Shown: one piece after another, positions 45,581 through 59,526 of the stretch | How the letters are laid out: each line of letters begins with the position of its first letter | Position numbering within the stretch: the stretch's first letter is position 1 | Assembly: GCA_014871385.1 (NCBI GenBank) | Contig: CM026431.1 | Location: 7,189,778 to 7,253,777, forward strand | Origin: Ceratodon purpureus | Lineage: Eukaryota > Streptophyta > Bryopsida > Pseudoditrichales > Ditrichaceae | Direction: 5' to 3' | DNA length: 64,000 nucleotides | The notes under the pieces: generated by a model | What the model was told of the DNA's origin: nothing | Databases searched by the model: none | The model's input: the letters and a program-made list of their open reading frames with translations, nothing else | Made by a program: the position numbers and the translations under genes

Positions 45581-46250
45581 GTGATCTAGTAGGACAGCTT
45601 GGAGGAAAGCCTTTCCAGAAGGAAACTGTCAAGGTTGGCTCTGGCAGGGTCTATGCCAAAGGGCGTACTTAAAAGCTTGAGTAAATCTGAATCATAAGCC
45701 CACTGACATCCATAGTCATGAAGCCAGTCTAGCTTCTGGAGATGATTGAGCCAATAGGCAGAGCTCTTATGCCAATTAATCTCCAGGCCTGACGCTTCCT
45801 TGAAAATCTCTAAAATGCTAATAAGGTTTCTAATACTATTGGGATCACTAACTTCTAGTATCATGGAGGTGTCATTCGCAAATTGGGAGATAATCTGAGT
45901 CCTAGTAGAGGGAGGGAGGAAAATGCATTTAATAAGCCTCACTAATTCAGCTTCTTTAGCTACTTTAGCTACTATAATGAAGAGAGAGGATGCTAGGGGG
46001 CACCCTTGCCTAACCCGACGTTGGATATTTAAGGAGTTAGTGCAATTTTGGTTCATGTAAACTGAAACTATGGCTCCACTAAAACAAAATCTCACTAAAC
46101 TAATGAAATAGTTTCTAAAGCCAAATCTGTGAAGGCAATTAAAGAGGAAGTTCCAATCTACTTTGTCAAAAGCCTTCCTAAAATCAATTTTCAGAAAGAG
46201 AAGGTAAGGAGGTCGTTCAAAGAACTATCACCAATCTTGTAAGGAAGGGT

Positions 46251-48123
46251 TACCAGGTGATGTACTGAATGAGTATATCCAATCTAAATTACCTAGACTT
46301 GATTGCATGAATCAAGGACTTGGAATGGAGTGTAATTTTGTTGACATTTAAAAAAACATCATTATCCGGATTCTACTAGCACACGCAAATTACCATCCTC
46401 ATGAACCACAAACCCCCTACACTACATCATTCTCAGCACACAACTTGTAACTCTCTCCATGAAAAAACACACCTCCGTTCCAACTCTGCTCAACAACAAT
46501 TCCAATTCTCCCCCACCACCACACTGCCTCGAAAACCAGAACAATTCAAATTCATAAACATCAAGAAAAACCTCTCAAACTTGACCACACCATATCCACA
46601 TTGATCATCATGTCCGGAGGTGTAAGTTATTACAACATCGACACAACATCAACACAACATCAACACAACATCAACACACATCTCTCCTGCTCAAGTGCAC
46701 ACAATAACTCACTGCTCCAACGTGATCACTCCCCACCTCTGCCGAAACTTACATGCCATTAAACTAGTAGATATTCAACCTCAATGCAATCAGAAGGACA
46801 AATCAACCTGTACCAAACCAAATGTACCAACGCAAATGTACCAAAACAAACCAAATAATCACAAAAATCACAGAAAGCAAAAAATAAAGAACAAATCATA
46901 AAAATCACTAAAAAAAAGAAGAGAGATAACTCTAGAGTTACTCGCTCCAAGTTCCGAGGCCATCAACACGGTGACCCTTGGCTGGTGACAGGATTATCCC
47001 ATCAAGGCAGAAAATGATGCGGGAGGAACAATCAAACGGGGTCCACTTCGGCATTCAACTCTCCAACCGGACGCCATTCGTGCGCGTCTGTCGTCAGATC
47101 ACGTACGTCGCAGATGCCAGCCCCGGTTGATGTCACGCATCAGCTGATGATCATGCACCAACACAGACAGACACAAACAAGTTGAAACAACTCATCCAAA
47201 CCTCTTCACCATAGCACTGCAGTGATGATAGACTCGGAGTGACGACCCACTGCATCAATCACTCATCGCCTCATCGCCGTCGTCACGCCTCCAGCGCCGA
47301 AGCAAGCGCCTCTCCACTTGGGACAATGTGACTCCGCCCTCGCCACTCCACCCCACTCGCACCGCCACCAGTCTCAGGACTCCGAAACTTCTCCAGGCTC
47401 CGAAACCATCACCGAACGCCAACATCATCATCTTACCCATGTCATGTCGGTGCAGCAATCACTTCTAGTCTTGTATAGTCGCATCTCATTCTCACATGCT
47501 CATTTTCGTAGCAAGGGAGGAGTTTTCTCTCTGGAGTTTGGATTCGTTTCTGGCGCCTTGAGTTCGCTTCTGAGCGTGGTAAGTTTTCAGGAAGTGAGTG
47601 GATTCATTTTTTAATCTATTGCGTTCAGGTTTGTTTTTTCGGGTGGTTTAGTTCACCGTTTCTGCATTCGGGTGTGCTGGAGGTGTTGCGTTTTTTTGAA
47701 GTGTTTAGTTCGAGTTTGTGGATGTTTTGTGTTGAGTTGATGATTTTGGAGTTGATGGTTGTGGAGTTGATAGTTTTGGAGTTGAGGAGAAGATTTTCAG
47801 TCTGGGTTAACCGAGTTTGCATTCGTTTATTTGGTGTGGCATTTTTTTTTTGGGATGAGTTCGTGTTTGGTGTGAGTGAGTGAGTTGAGAGTTCAGCAAT
47901 GGGGTCGTTGGTGTTGTTTGCGTTTGGTGGTTTGAGTGGTGTGGTTGTGGTGGTGTAGGAGAGGGATTTTTTGGGGGTGGTTTAGGGCAGGAGGTGGCGG
48001 TGTGGAGATGGAGGGGGTTGGTGTTTGGGTGGGGGTCATGTGGTGAAGAAGAGGGAGTTTGTTTTTCTGGTTTCGACGCGGTTCGCAACACATTCAGTGT
48101 TGGAATAAAAGGGGCGGGCCAGA
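46251..48123. other. Intergenic region upstream of ARMC8
   Basis: No gene is supported. It contains an ACACAACATCA repeat of four units (46631-46679), a GTTTTGGAGTTGAT-type 21-bp repeat of three units (about 47725-47785), and long T/G-rich DNA just before the ARMC8 start. The part at about 47100-48123 should hold the promoter and 5' UTR of ARMC8. Confidence 0.45.
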
Positions 48124-51100
48124 ATGCCAGCTTCGGCGTCGTGGGCGAGTCGCCCGGAGGATCTGGTGGAGAGCTTGAGCTCTCTGGACAACACGGCCAG
48201 GCTCAAGGCCATTAGGGATGTGAAGAACCAAATAATCGGGAACAAGACGAAGAAGTTGTCGTACATAAAGCTGGGTGCTGTGCCACGGGTTGTGGAGATT
48301 TTGGCCAGCGACACAGAGGTTCCGTTGTTGGTTCAGTCAGCTGCGGCCGTTGGCAGCTTCGCTTGTGGGACTGATGCGGGAGTGAGAGCTGTCCTTGACA
48401 GCGGCGTTCTGCCCCACCTTCTGAAAATGCTGCAGAATGGAGATACACAGGTACTGTGATCAACGCTGTGAACTCTAGTTGGCATTTATTATGTCGGTTT
48501 TTTGCAACCTAATTATTTTAGGCATGGTACAGAACTTTGGATATGTTTGTGTACGAGGAGTTCTTGGCATTCTTCTGCAATTATTTTGGGGGATGTCGTC
48601 TTCAAGCGGTGAATGGGAGTGTGTCTCTCATTGATGTGTTGCAGAGTGTTCAGTGAACGTATTTTAGGGTTTTTGTTTCTATCTTTCCAGGGTACGATTC
48701 AGTGAGCACATCATTTGGCAAGTTGGAAAAAACGGTAGTTGAAGGACTGTTCTAGTGGTATTTGTTAGTGTAGTTGTATCTTTAGGGTTTATGTAATGGT
48801 GTCAAGGTTTAAGGTGTTTGTTGAAATGGTAGGAAATACAGTTCGGAGCTTGTGGTGTTATGAAGTGCTTAAATAATTTTGTTGTTATCCAGGTTGCTGA
48901 AGCTTGTGCACGCTCGTTGAAGATGATTTTTCATTCACCTTTGGCTCCGAAGAGCGATATGTTTCAAGGACATCGTATGGAACTGCTGCTGAAGCTTCTT
49001 AATCATGGGAATGAGAGTGTAGCAGAAGTTGCAGCTCGCGTTCTTGCTAGGTGTTGTGAAACCAAGGAGCATCAGCTTGCTCTTGCAAATGCTGGGGGGC
49101 TTCAGAGCCTCGTTAGCCTCTTAGCAGGATCTATTAAGATACGAGAAGCATCTCTCGATGCCTTGGCAGCGTTGACTAAGAATAACAAGCACCTGTCTGA
49201 AATGGTTATCAAGCTGGATAATGGGGATGCTTTGGCCTCGATCATCAGACTTATCAAGGATAAGTCTTCTCTTACACGACTGCTAGCGTGTATGTGTCTA
49301 GCTAACATCGGAAAAGCTTGCCCTGGCGGATACTCTCAAGAGTCTGAAGTTCGAGCCGACATGTTGAGCATTCTGATGAGGTTACTGGATGAGCCTGGTC
49401 AAGCTGGACAGGATGCTCCAGGTATACATCGTTCATAAAAGCCTGAAATATGGTTTTGCTGTTCTAAGTGATGATTATTTTAGGCATCGATCATTTCTAT
49501 GTTGGGAGTCTTCATATCCTTCCTTCAGCTGCCCAGCTACAGAGTTTGTTCGTATCCGTGTAATGCAATTATTGTGTTGGAATTTATTGAGAACAAAACT
49601 TGTATCGTTTTTGTTACATTGAGCACTCACACTTGCACTTGCATCAGGTGTGCTAGCTGATTTGGTCGCAAATAACGAAGAGTTGCAGAAAGCTGCGGCC
49701 GATCAAAATGCAGTTGAAAAGTTAGCCGATTTTCTACTTCGGAAGGAAGTTCCTTCAAAACAGCTGGAGGGAGTGCTTTTGGGTCTTAGTGAACTTTGTT
49801 CTAAACTCGAGAACAGCAGACGGCAGCTTCTTGATTTGCAGGTTTGCATTTTATTGTACCTCTTTACTATTTGTAGTTTAGCAGAAGTTCCGTGGTTTAC
49901 TAAGGCAGGAATTGTGGCAATCTATTAGGTTCTGTCAACTAGCCTTAATTGCGACATTCTGCTTCTTCTCCTCGATCGAACCATGGATCATGTGGGTCTA
50001 TAGGGCATCTCTAGCTGTCTCTGTTTCGTCGTGATTGTTATCCACAGTCGACTCACTTGCAAGTTGAATAGTTCATGTGGGTACCATAGTTATGTGGGTA
50101 TTAGTAGTAGTTGATTGTACCCAGGGTTTAGGACTAATTAAAATGGGGCTGGGTGGTGGTAGGACTTGAAAAGTTTTAACACCTCCTTGGCTTTGGCTGC
50201 ACCATTGCTGCTCCGCCCAATGGTTAGTCATCTTCCTGGGTTCTTTCATAGTGATACCGTATTTAGTCTAGATTTGTACCAGTTTGCTCCTGATGGGTAT
50301 TTCTAGTGCCCTCTAACATGGTTTATGTTCTAGGCAACCCAAGAAGAAATTCCCTTGTCCTAGACCACAGAGAGTTTTTGTTCGATTGATATCGTCAATG
50401 AATTGAAGTATGGCTAACCATGTCAAAAAGCTTTTGTTGTAGGTAATCCCGACAGAAATGATGGTGCCCTAATTTTGATTGCTTGTGGTTGCTTGCAGGT
50501 TCATGGGTCCCTTGTTGCAGCTTTGCGTCATCCTTGTGATGGGGTTAAGGTGGCCGCATGTGCTTGTGTTAGGAGTCTCTCTCGTTCAGTTAAGGTTGGT
50601 GGTGGTTCACGTTTTACCTGTTAAGTTGGTGTTTGTTGAATGCGTTGATTCTACATTTGGTAGGAGGTGGTTCAAAACTGAGTTGTCAGACCATGGTTGC
50701 TTCGTTATGTCTACGTACACTCTAGAGGAAACATTAAAAGAAATCAAATCTTTTTGTCTGATTCTTGCAGTTTAGGGTTTCATGCTTTTCTACCTAAATC
50801 AACCAGCACTCACACTGCATCGAGTTTGGGCAGATAGTAGACTCAGAGGCATGGACTTTTTTTTGTGTAAGGATGAATTATTGGCTGTCGAGATTGCAAT
50901 CAAATCTTAGAAAATTCGATTCTGGTTTGTAACAGAACCTCCGCACTAGCTTGACGAGTGAACAATTCGTACGACCTCTGCTGCAATTAATCAATGACCC
51001 TTCACCAGCCGTGCAGGTAACATTATGTTAATGCAATCTTTTGTTTTTGTTCTTATATCGGAGTTCAAGTGACTTGGTATCTGCTATAATCCTGCGATTT

Positions 51101-52684
51101 TCATATCGTTTTGCCAGACATAATGTGTCCTCAATTCTAGTTCTTAATCAGCAACTTTAGTTTCCAAATCATGTACTTGAAATAGGATATTGTAAGACAA
51201 CTAACATTGAAGTTCTTTGATATTGCTGTTCGGATGCAGGCTGAAGCTTTGACTGCCGTAGGAAATATTGTCCTCGACTTTACCCCACAAAAATCGGTCA
51301 TTATGCAGACTGATGGGATTGCCCAGCTCATAAATCTTGCACAATCCATGGATCATACTCTCAGACGGAATGCCGTTTTAGCCTTGAAGAATTTTCTCTT
51401 TATGGCAGACATCACAGTGAAGCATCGAGTAATAGCTGAGCTCACAATTCCTACTTTGTGTGACCTAATTCAAGGTAAATCAGGGTTCATTTCATATCGA
51501 TCCAATACTTCATGTCCTGTTCATAAAGGTCTTACTGTGATGTATCACCCTCCATGAGTTACTCAGTGGAATTTGTTCCCAGCTCTATAGCGTGTGGAAC
51601 GTTGGGACAGGCAGTTTGATATGCTCAATTGATTTTGAAGTGATCACTTAGTTTGCACTTTGATATTATACTTGTAAACTCGAGGCCGATCACTTGAGCT
51701 GTGTCTAACTGAAATGATTTGACTTATCTCTTGCAGACCCTGAAGAGGAAGTGCAGGAGCAAGCGATCACCCTTGTGCGGAATTTAGTTCATGGAGAACC
51801 AGATTCTATTGAACAAATATTTTCTGATGGAGGCTTACTATTCCAGGCTATAGAGAAGCAGCTCATCAATCCCCGTCCTGATATAGCTTTACAGGTTTGA
51901 TCTCTTGCAATCTTGCCCTCCTTGTTCAAATTTATTGGCAGATTCCTGATTATATACTTCTGTCTACGTCAGAGATTCATGAGGAAGCGTAACCAGGTTA
52001 GATTGCACTTGGGATGATGGGTTTGTGTGATCTGTGCATGTGTTCTGTCTTTTGTCCGAGTTGAGAAATAGAGCGGGTTGTTTTAGGCTAGGTTATAGAA
52101 TTTGTGGTGAGCTTCAGATATGGGTGGGTGCTGATTTTGTGGTTCAAACCTCAGGCTCTTTATGTAATCAACAACGTGGTATCTGGAAGTGAGGTGCACA
52201 AAGAGGCAGTGATGACATCAATCCTGTCTTCCCAACTGGCAAGCAACACTTCCTGGCTTACTCGTTTCCTGCAAGACACGAGCAACCCTCAGCTCAGAGT
52301 TGTAGCTGTCTGGTGTATTATCAACCTTTTGTACCCTGCTGGAGAGGATATCAGCTCACGTGTGGTTAGGCTAAGGGAAGCAGGGGTGGAGGCTCAGCTC
52401 CACAAGATGGTAGACGACTCATGTTTGGATGTCAAAGTAAACACATTTTTACCAACTCTGAAGGGAATGTTTCATTCTTGTTGTGGGTTGGATAGCAAGT
52501 TTCGAATATATTATCATCACATTCTCTGCATTACCATTATATTTTCTCTGATGATTTGCAGATGAGAGTTCTTATCACTTTAACTGACTCTTTGAAAATA
52601 ACTTTCTGCATGCAGAGTCACGTAAGGACAGCTTTGGAAATGTATTTTGGCATCAGACATATAGATGGGCTACAATGTATATGA
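48124..52684 (+). CDS. ARMC8: Armadillo-repeat protein ARMC8 (GID5-like)
   Basis: Nine exons: 48124-48450, 48893-49421, 49648-49841, 50499-50594, 50936-51016, 51240-51474, 51737-51894, 52155-52436, 52616-52684; 656 residues, close to the human protein. ARMC8/GID5 is a scaffold of the CTLH/GID E3 ubiquitin ligase. The sequence shows successive armadillo repeats: LGAVPRVVEILASDTEVPLL, AAAVGSFACGT, EVAARVLARCCETKEHQLAL, GLQSLVSLL, EALTAVGNIVLDF, NAVLALKNFLFMAD, QAITLVRNLVHGE, ALYVINNVVSGSE and VVAVWCIINLLYP. The last two segments (NNVVSG and WCIINL blocks) are the ones most typical of ARMC8. The ATG at 48124 is followed directly by helix-forming sequence. Other ARM proteins are a weaker alternative. 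Confidence 0.85.
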
Positions 52685-53361
52685 GCCCAAAAATAAAAAC
52701 CTAGAAACCCCGTGAAATGCATTAATTTAAAATGCACCAGACCACGGGGAGTACTGAATCACGCTACACTGAATGATACCAAAGCCTTGAAGCCCATGTT
52801 TATGAGCTTCTCCAACCATTACGATCATTAAGTTATGTAGGACCAAGAAATTTGGTCACTAGAACGACAAGAAATACCTCTGTATTCTAAACTGCCAAAA
52901 AGCTTGGCTTAGCAACAAATCTAATTTACAACACCACTTGAAAAGTGACTGCTTGACCTATTCACTAAAAACCAACGTGAGACTACAACAAGAAAACCTA
53001 AGCTGATGTCACTGAAGACTCCACCTCCAATGGTGTATTTGTAGCTCTCCCTCTCCTGCAGAATCATCGACTGGCTCATTACCACCTAATGGTGAAGACA
53101 CTCTTATCAAGAACGAAGAGATCGATTTGTTACGCATCGGAAGGCCAGTAAGGCGGAATGCTCTAAAAACATCAGTGCTGAAGGCCAACTTATCCTGAAT
53201 GCGTAAGCGAGTAGTTTAACTTGCCTGACCTTGAATCGCTCCATTTATTTGATTCTTCACTTGTTGCACCCAAAGACTCATCATCTCGTCTGGATTCACT
53301 ACCATTCATGCACTCCGTTGCTTTCGAGTACCTTCACCACGATAATCAATATTGCAAGTTA
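52685..53361. other. Short convergent intergenic region
   Basis: This is the 3' flank of ARMC8 (plus) facing the 3' end of the small minus-strand ORF. I see no additional gene. Confidence 0.5.
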
Positions 53362-53844
53362 TCATTTGTGGGGAGTACACACTCCTGTAATGTCACCTTT
53401 TGTGTGTGGTGAGCAGTCTGTGGCACGTGAAGCTTCCTTCTCCTCAAGCATCTTTATAACAATCTCACGCTCATTCTCGTTTTTCATAGCATGCAACTGC
53501 TTCCTCCTTTCCGTAAACTGAGCAAATCTGTCTGCAAGCATCTTGTCCAGATTCTGCAAGTTCGCAACATCGTCGTCGAGATCCAACAGCGGAGTCAACA
53601 AATCTCGAAACCGCTTGGGATCTCGTCGCCTCAAATTCTCCGGATCGGTTCTCACAGAAGGCTGTATCTTCTCAGAGCAATCACCTGGAGAAGGATCTTG
53701 CTCCATCGCCAAACAACCGCTGCAGCCCCTCTTGTCCTCCTGGTTGCACCTTCCACCAAACCTCACCAGTAAACTTAACACAAATTTTCTCCAGACATGT
53801 CCAACATTGATGTGTTTGCAATTCACACAGCAGTCATTTCGCAT
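53362..53844 (-). CDS. Hypothetical charged coiled-coil protein
   Basis: An ORF of 160 codons starts with ATG at 53844 (MRNDCCVNCKHINV); a second in-frame ATG gives MEQDPSPGDCSEK. The middle (RRRDPKRFRDLLTPLLDLDDDVANLQNLDKML is its core, positions about 53640-53530) is rich in Leu, Asp and Arg with heptad-like spacing, then ERRKQLHAMKNENE. It looks like a real, mostly helical protein. I do not recognise a family. An overlapping ORF upstream (54032-53823), with a hydrophobic start (VEVVVVWCLCMINLL), is in another frame. It may be an exon of the same gene, but I found no clean junction. Confidence 0.45.
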   Translation of the reverse strand: MRNDCCVNCKHINVGHVWRKFVLSLLVRFGGRCNQEDKRGCSGCLAMEQDPSPGDCSEKIQPSVRTDPENLRRRDPKRFRDLLTPLLDLDDDVANLQNLDKMLADRFAQFTERRKQLHAMKNENEREIVIKMLEEKEASRATDCSPHTKGDITGVCTPHK

Positions 53845-54087
53845 TCCCTCTGTATGAAATACACAGAGCCCGGAGCGGCACCTTCTCCCTCCAAGCTACT
53901 CCGGACTTCTCTTTTCTGTGCAGCAGTTCGCAGTTTCTCCGCAGCAGTGGTCTCCTCGAGAAACTTGGTGGCCAGGAGGTTGATCATACACAGACACCAC
54001 ACTACCACCACCTCCACGGCTGTCATGCTCAATGCTCAGTGCCACCACTTGAATCATGTCTGATCTTCACCATTTCCAGGTCTCGAA

Positions 54088-54166
54088 TAAGCCACCCAAT
54101 TTTCAACTTGTAGTGCAATTGCTTACAATTTTCAACTTGTAGTGCAATTGCTTACAATTTTCAACT
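54088..54166. repeat. Tandem repeat, 29-bp unit
   Basis: The unit TTTTCAACTTGTAGTGCAAT plus TGCTTACAA occurs twice in full and once in part. A second repeat with a TTCTGATAC core, five copies about 17 bp apart, follows at 54352-54415. Confidence 0.85.
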
Positions 54167-54419
54167 AGTGCAGTTTTTGGCAATTGTTTGAATGGGAAAC
54201 AGGAGCGAGAGAGTGAACTGTTAAATTATTTGGCTTGGAGTGGGTAGTGGTGCTGAAGATTGAAAGCTTTCGACGTGCCTTCAATGATGAAACGCATTTA
54301 GTTAACTGCCTCACCGGTATTGAAGGGAGACCTGTCAAACCGCACAGCATCACATTCTGATACAATGTTCTGATACTGCGTTCTGATACCATATTCTGAT
54401 ACTGTGTCCTGATACCATG

Positions 54420-57400
54420 TTTGTGGATGAGTCCAGTGACCAGGCATTAGGTGTACCCCCAACAAATTATTTGGCATACCCCAAACCTAGATGCTTCTAT
54501 TCACATTACTGTAGCTGTAAATTAGTTGATTGATTTCGCAATACTCTATCTATAAATTGATTGACTGATTATATCAAAGGAAAAGTGTGAGCTTTATTTT
54601 TGATCTCTTTCTTTTCTATCAAGAAATATCCTCCAATAAATGTTATTGGAATTCCATGCAATCAAATTTGCATCATTTATTTTCCTATTTATGGAGAGTC
54701 ATAATCAAGAATTTTGGAGGAAAGAGATTTAGATCACTTTAGATATCATAGCATTTCCATTATGCAATAAAGATGAACATCCATATAAATGTGTATGTGC
54801 GGGAAGAACAAATTTAATAGCACATAAAGTAAAAATACCATAAAGATAAGGTAGAACATAGAAATAACAAGTATTGTGGCATTTAGAATTGCTATAGTTA
54901 TAGAATAAAACCTTAAATTTTAGATAAGACAAAGAAATTTGATATTATTTATAAGACAAAGATTTTTTTTTTAATAGTTGACATGTTATATTTACTACAC
55001 GTCAATATATACTTATAAAAAATACTTTAAAAATACACCATTTATTGAATTTTTTCCAATTTGTTTGATCACATAGATTCCAATATAACTTGAATGAAAC
55101 ATTAAGAGGACACGTTCTACCATCGAAAACTATCAACAAGAAAGATGGAATGAAAAACATCCAATCAAAATGGTAACCAAAAAAAACAAAAGCAGCCACT
55201 GTCATTGTCATTGGTAGACATAAAAATTGTGTGGCAGCATTTTCTAGAACAAGTTATTGGGGTCACTGGTTCAAATGCAGTTACTATTTCTGCATAACTT
55301 ATGCTAGAAGCAAAAATAAAATCTCACGCCTTTGATCATCTAGATTCCAAATCTTATCAACATGACAAAGACCTAGCCACATATTATAGTGGGCTCATGA
55401 TACAACCTGTCCTGCCTCCAACTTGAGGTTTGTCATAATCTGTTGCCATCACGGTTTATAGATTTCAAGATAAGTTTGTTAACCCCTAAAGGTTCAGGCT
55501 GTTTTGGGACCTCCAAAACCAAAAATTGTGATTTTGGACAACCTTGTAGAAGTTGGAGTATGATTCTTATTTCTTTACTTTTTTGGTACATCCAACCGTA
55601 AGATCTTAAACCTAACTACCTGCACTAATACCATGTCAAATTTCAACATTTGGATCTTTACCATTTGTGAGATTATAACGTTCAAAGTTTACTGTTTTTT
55701 TTTTTTTTTTTTTTTGGGGCTTTGCGTGAAAGGCATACTCTAAATGGTGCCAAGGGAGACTTGATGATTGTTACCCCAAACATTTTGCTCATATTTTTTT
55801 CCATGTAGGTAACTAAGTTGGGCACCTGCATGCAAAATTTTAGAGTCTCATTACGCTTTTTTGACCTTCATGCAAATTATTTTCTAGAAGAAGGTACAAA
55901 AACCTCAATATGGTAATTTGGTAAAACTTAAATAACGTTAACTTAGGGCTTGTTTACACAAATACACAACCCAAATACACAAGTGGTACCTTGTTCTTAC
56001 ATGAGAGCATTGTAAATGGGATACAATGTTTAGAATAGGAGAGCTATAAGTGAGTTGTGACCACGTTTTAGTGTAAATCCAAAAAAAGATGTCATAATTG
56101 ACAAGAAAACAATGATAATAATAAGAACATCAAGGTCCAAAATTAATCATAATTTCTTTTTAGATATCAATTTATAAAAATCTAGACTTTCAATTTTATT
56201 TCCTAAAAAAAATATATTTATAGGTTCAAAGTTTAATGGGTTGGAGCCCAAGAAAAGAATGATTTATTTTTGCCATATAGTGCATGAAAAATCTAATTGA
56301 AAAAATCTAATTGAAAAACGAAAAAATGATTCACTTTTGCCAAATAGATTTTTCATTCATGAAAGAAAAACATGAACTCCAACCAAACATTTTGTTGGTG
56401 AAAACCCAAAAGCTAGGTACCAGTAACCAAAGCTATTTATCAATGAAAATATCCATTTCTTTAGGCTCCAACCCTGGGATGTTTGTTGTAATCTGGCCCT
56501 GAAATAAATGCAATTTGTGACAACCCAAAATTGGTGGAGTTCTTGTAGAAATTGCGCAATTTGGAGTGGACCATGTCCTTAGGCACATATTATGGTCTGT
56601 AGTAAGCCTATGAGCAAGAGCATGTATGTGTGTGCAGAATCATGGATCTGTAAATCTTAGCTGTATGTGCTACATGAAAGTCTGTGTATATTTGTGCACA
56701 AATTCAAGGACAAAGATTCATGCAACAGACTGAGTCACTCATATGGATTGGAAATTACAAGTATCCATACTCTTGAGAACTATTTGTTTGTGGCCTCCAT
56801 ATCAGTGCCTAAATTGAGGCCAAAATTAAGCCATTGATAATTTGTTCACAGTTCTCTTAGGCATCAAAAGCTCTTCAGAGTGAAAATTGATTGCCAGTGT
56901 TGTAAATGATGTTCTAAGTCAAATTTTGCTTTTGTCATGAAAGTTACTAGAAGTCAGCTTTAAAATTCCACCTTTGGACTTCTAAGCATCCGTCCACACT
57001 TTCCTTGCTATTACACACATTCACAATGAACTTTATATTTGACGATTGTGGGAATGAGGTGTGTTACCCCAGGCCGGTCTCCAACATCTGGTGACCACAT
57101 GGTCAAAACAAATATCAACAATCATATCTATGTAATTAGTCAATTGTACATTATTTTACAAAGCACCAGAGTAAATTGTTCTACGAACTAATTTAATTAG
57201 CTCAACATAGAAGCATTAATAAGCATTCAGGCCTAGAGAAAATAATGAAAGAAACAACAAAACAAACATGAACATATGAAAGAAAAAGAACACAATGCAA
57301 TTTTTGTTTTTGTATTAGTTCAAATCAACGAAGTTTATCGTAGTCTCAGGAATGAAAAATAAAAAGATTTAGATTCAGGGTTTGCCAATAATTCTCGGAT

Positions 57401-59526
57401 AATTTTGTCTCAATTACTTCTAAACAATGTTTTATAAAAATCTTCAAATCTACACTAATTTAATAGAATAAACTAATCCATCATTATTTTATCATTCAAA
57501 TACTAATAAACTACAATTAAACATATATATTTTAAGTAAGTACCAAATTTATCAAATAAAGTTCACTTAATTCGCGCAAACTCCTTGAAATAGACCAAAA
57601 CTCTTTTAGCACTTTTCTTTGTTTCTAACAATTAAATATAACAACATTCTATTTTTATTTTTTTGGAGACAATCGTAGAAATACAGTCCAATATTGTAGA
57701 TATTTTTTTATTTTAACAAAAAAAAACATATCCAGTGGTTTTTATTTTAACAAAAAAAAATATCCAGTGGTTTCGAATGTACGATATATGAATTTAAACT
57801 CTTTTTTTTGGTGATACACTACATCCGAGACGCAACAAGAGAGTACAACAAAGTGGTCCCAAGTCCCAACACACGAGAAGTACCACAACGGACCACGCCG
57901 ACTAAAGGGCCGGCTGCCCTTTTTCACGTCACGCAAATATCATCCACATCTCCCCACTCCCCGCCGGCCCCGGCACCCGCCCCGGCACCCGGTCCGGCCT
58001 CGCCCGCACCCTCAACGCCGCTCTTTTGTCAACTTGCTGTTCCTGTGCCGGACAGCGATATCCCCACCCATAACCGTCACTGCCCTCCACCACCCCGACC
58101 CCTCTCCCAATCGTAGATTCCGTACTGAAAATTCCACAGCTGATAGATTATGTTTGATGACGGTTCTAGGTACCCCTTTCATTACGTTCAGCCGGAAGAT
58201 GAGGTAATTTCCGAAGTCTTTCCTAAATCGCACCTAAAATCCAAAATATCTACTACCCTCATAGATTTCACAATTCCAACTCTATGCATCCCGTTGATTG
58301 TGTTGGTTTTAGAATAACTAACGGTTTTAGATACCAACCGCATTCCATCAGCACTCACACTGAGGAGCATCGAAATGCGTACCCAGGACCACAAAGATCT
58401 ACCCCCTTCTAAATCCGACACTTTCCAAATGTAAACTGATGTTGATTCTACTCTTAGTGACGGGTTTAGGACACATCATATTCATCACCTGTTGCAGGCC
58501 TGGATGACGGGACCCAAACTTGACATCAACAACATCTTCCAGTATATAGATCCCGAACTCTACATGTACGCATTTCTTAGACATTGCTGTCGTCCTGATT
58601 TCGTGACGGGTTTAAGCACCACCCTCCCCAGAGGACACCGGAGGCGACCAGAGTGATGAGGAGAAGATACAGTGCACGATGTTTGCTTCTGATTTACTAC
58701 TTCTGCTGTTGTTTTTCTATTAATGATTTGTTTCTGCAGGAAAAGAAGGTTCGAAGCTCACATCATGACTTCCTGATTTCAAGCTCGTGATTGTGTGTAC
58801 TTCCGGGATCATGGCCACCTTATAATTAGCACGCCATCATGTGAGCTCACCTCTTCTCTCGAGACATTGCAAACCATGTTGCCTTCAACACCTTCATGTT
58901 GAAGAGCTTGAAATCGAAGAGCTTGATGTTTAAGAGCTTGGGTTGAAGCAGAGAAGAGCCTGGATTCAAGAGTTTGGGTTGAGGGAGGGAAGAGCCTCGG
59001 AGGTCTGGATTTTTGTGCAAGGGAGGATTGGATCGGCTCTTTGTTCTCTGGTTTTGGTTTCTGAATGTGGGCTTTTGAGGTTTGCTCTGTTTTTTGAGGT
59101 TGGTTGTTGTTACTTTTGAGTTTGCCTTCGAGAGGACGCATTTAGGGTCGCACGTGTAGGTCCTGGTGGGTTGTTTAGTAGGAATATCTCTGGCACGGTG
59201 TTGATTTCACGGTCTTGTTTGGGCTGGAGTTTTTCTTCTTTTTTCTTGTTGAGGTTGGTGGGAATTGGTGGGCGTGGTGGAGTGAGTTTCTGAAGTGGGT
59301 TTGTGGTTGAGTGTGTTTCTGTGGGTTTTTTCGGTGAGCTCCAATTGGTTTTCTTTGATTTGAAACGATTGAGTTTGAGTTGGAGTTCAGTTTGGGAGAG
59401 TTTGGAGCTCATGGAGGTCGGCTCAAGTTTTAGTGCGGTTTCTTGTTTGGTCTTGGGATTGTGATTTCTGGAGATTAGTGTTTTGGGGTGAAGATTGTGG
59501 AGTGCTTGAGTGGCTCTTTGGGCGCC
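54420..59526. other. AT-rich gene desert
   Basis: About 5 kb with no supported gene. At 55479 TTAACCCCTAAAGG resembles a piggyBac-type terminus; no partner end was found. At about 57805-57880 the plus strand reads like the complement of a LINE 3' end (TTTTTTTTGGTGATACACTA). A GC-rich block lies at 57950-58030 (CCCCGGCACCCGCCCCGGCA). Between 58150 and 58620 a GACGGGTTTAGG-type motif recurs about four times. The last few hundred bases should contain the PLAC8 gene promoter and 5' UTR. Confidence 0.5.

Larger units (their letters stand above)
42940..46250 (-). mobile_element. Degraded LINE (non-LTR retrotransposon), minus strand
   Basis: Reading on the minus strand from about 46250: KIDFRKAFDKVDWNFL-like and VRQGCPLASSLF segments of reverse transcriptase (46095-45586) with FAND where active elements have [YF]ADD; fragments of the region after it (44833-44630, 44549-44355); and a zf-RVT C-terminal domain (TFIWSVWHQAVAT, then WLPIHDEANL and CPFCLGSQVETYTHCFFEC, 43817-43472) split by a frameshift near 43618. 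The 3' end is a GGGTTGTACTCTGATTTTTT-like tail near 42990 followed by an A-rich stretch (T-rich on plus, 42935-42960). The catalytic change and frameshifts mark a dead copy. Confidence 0.8.
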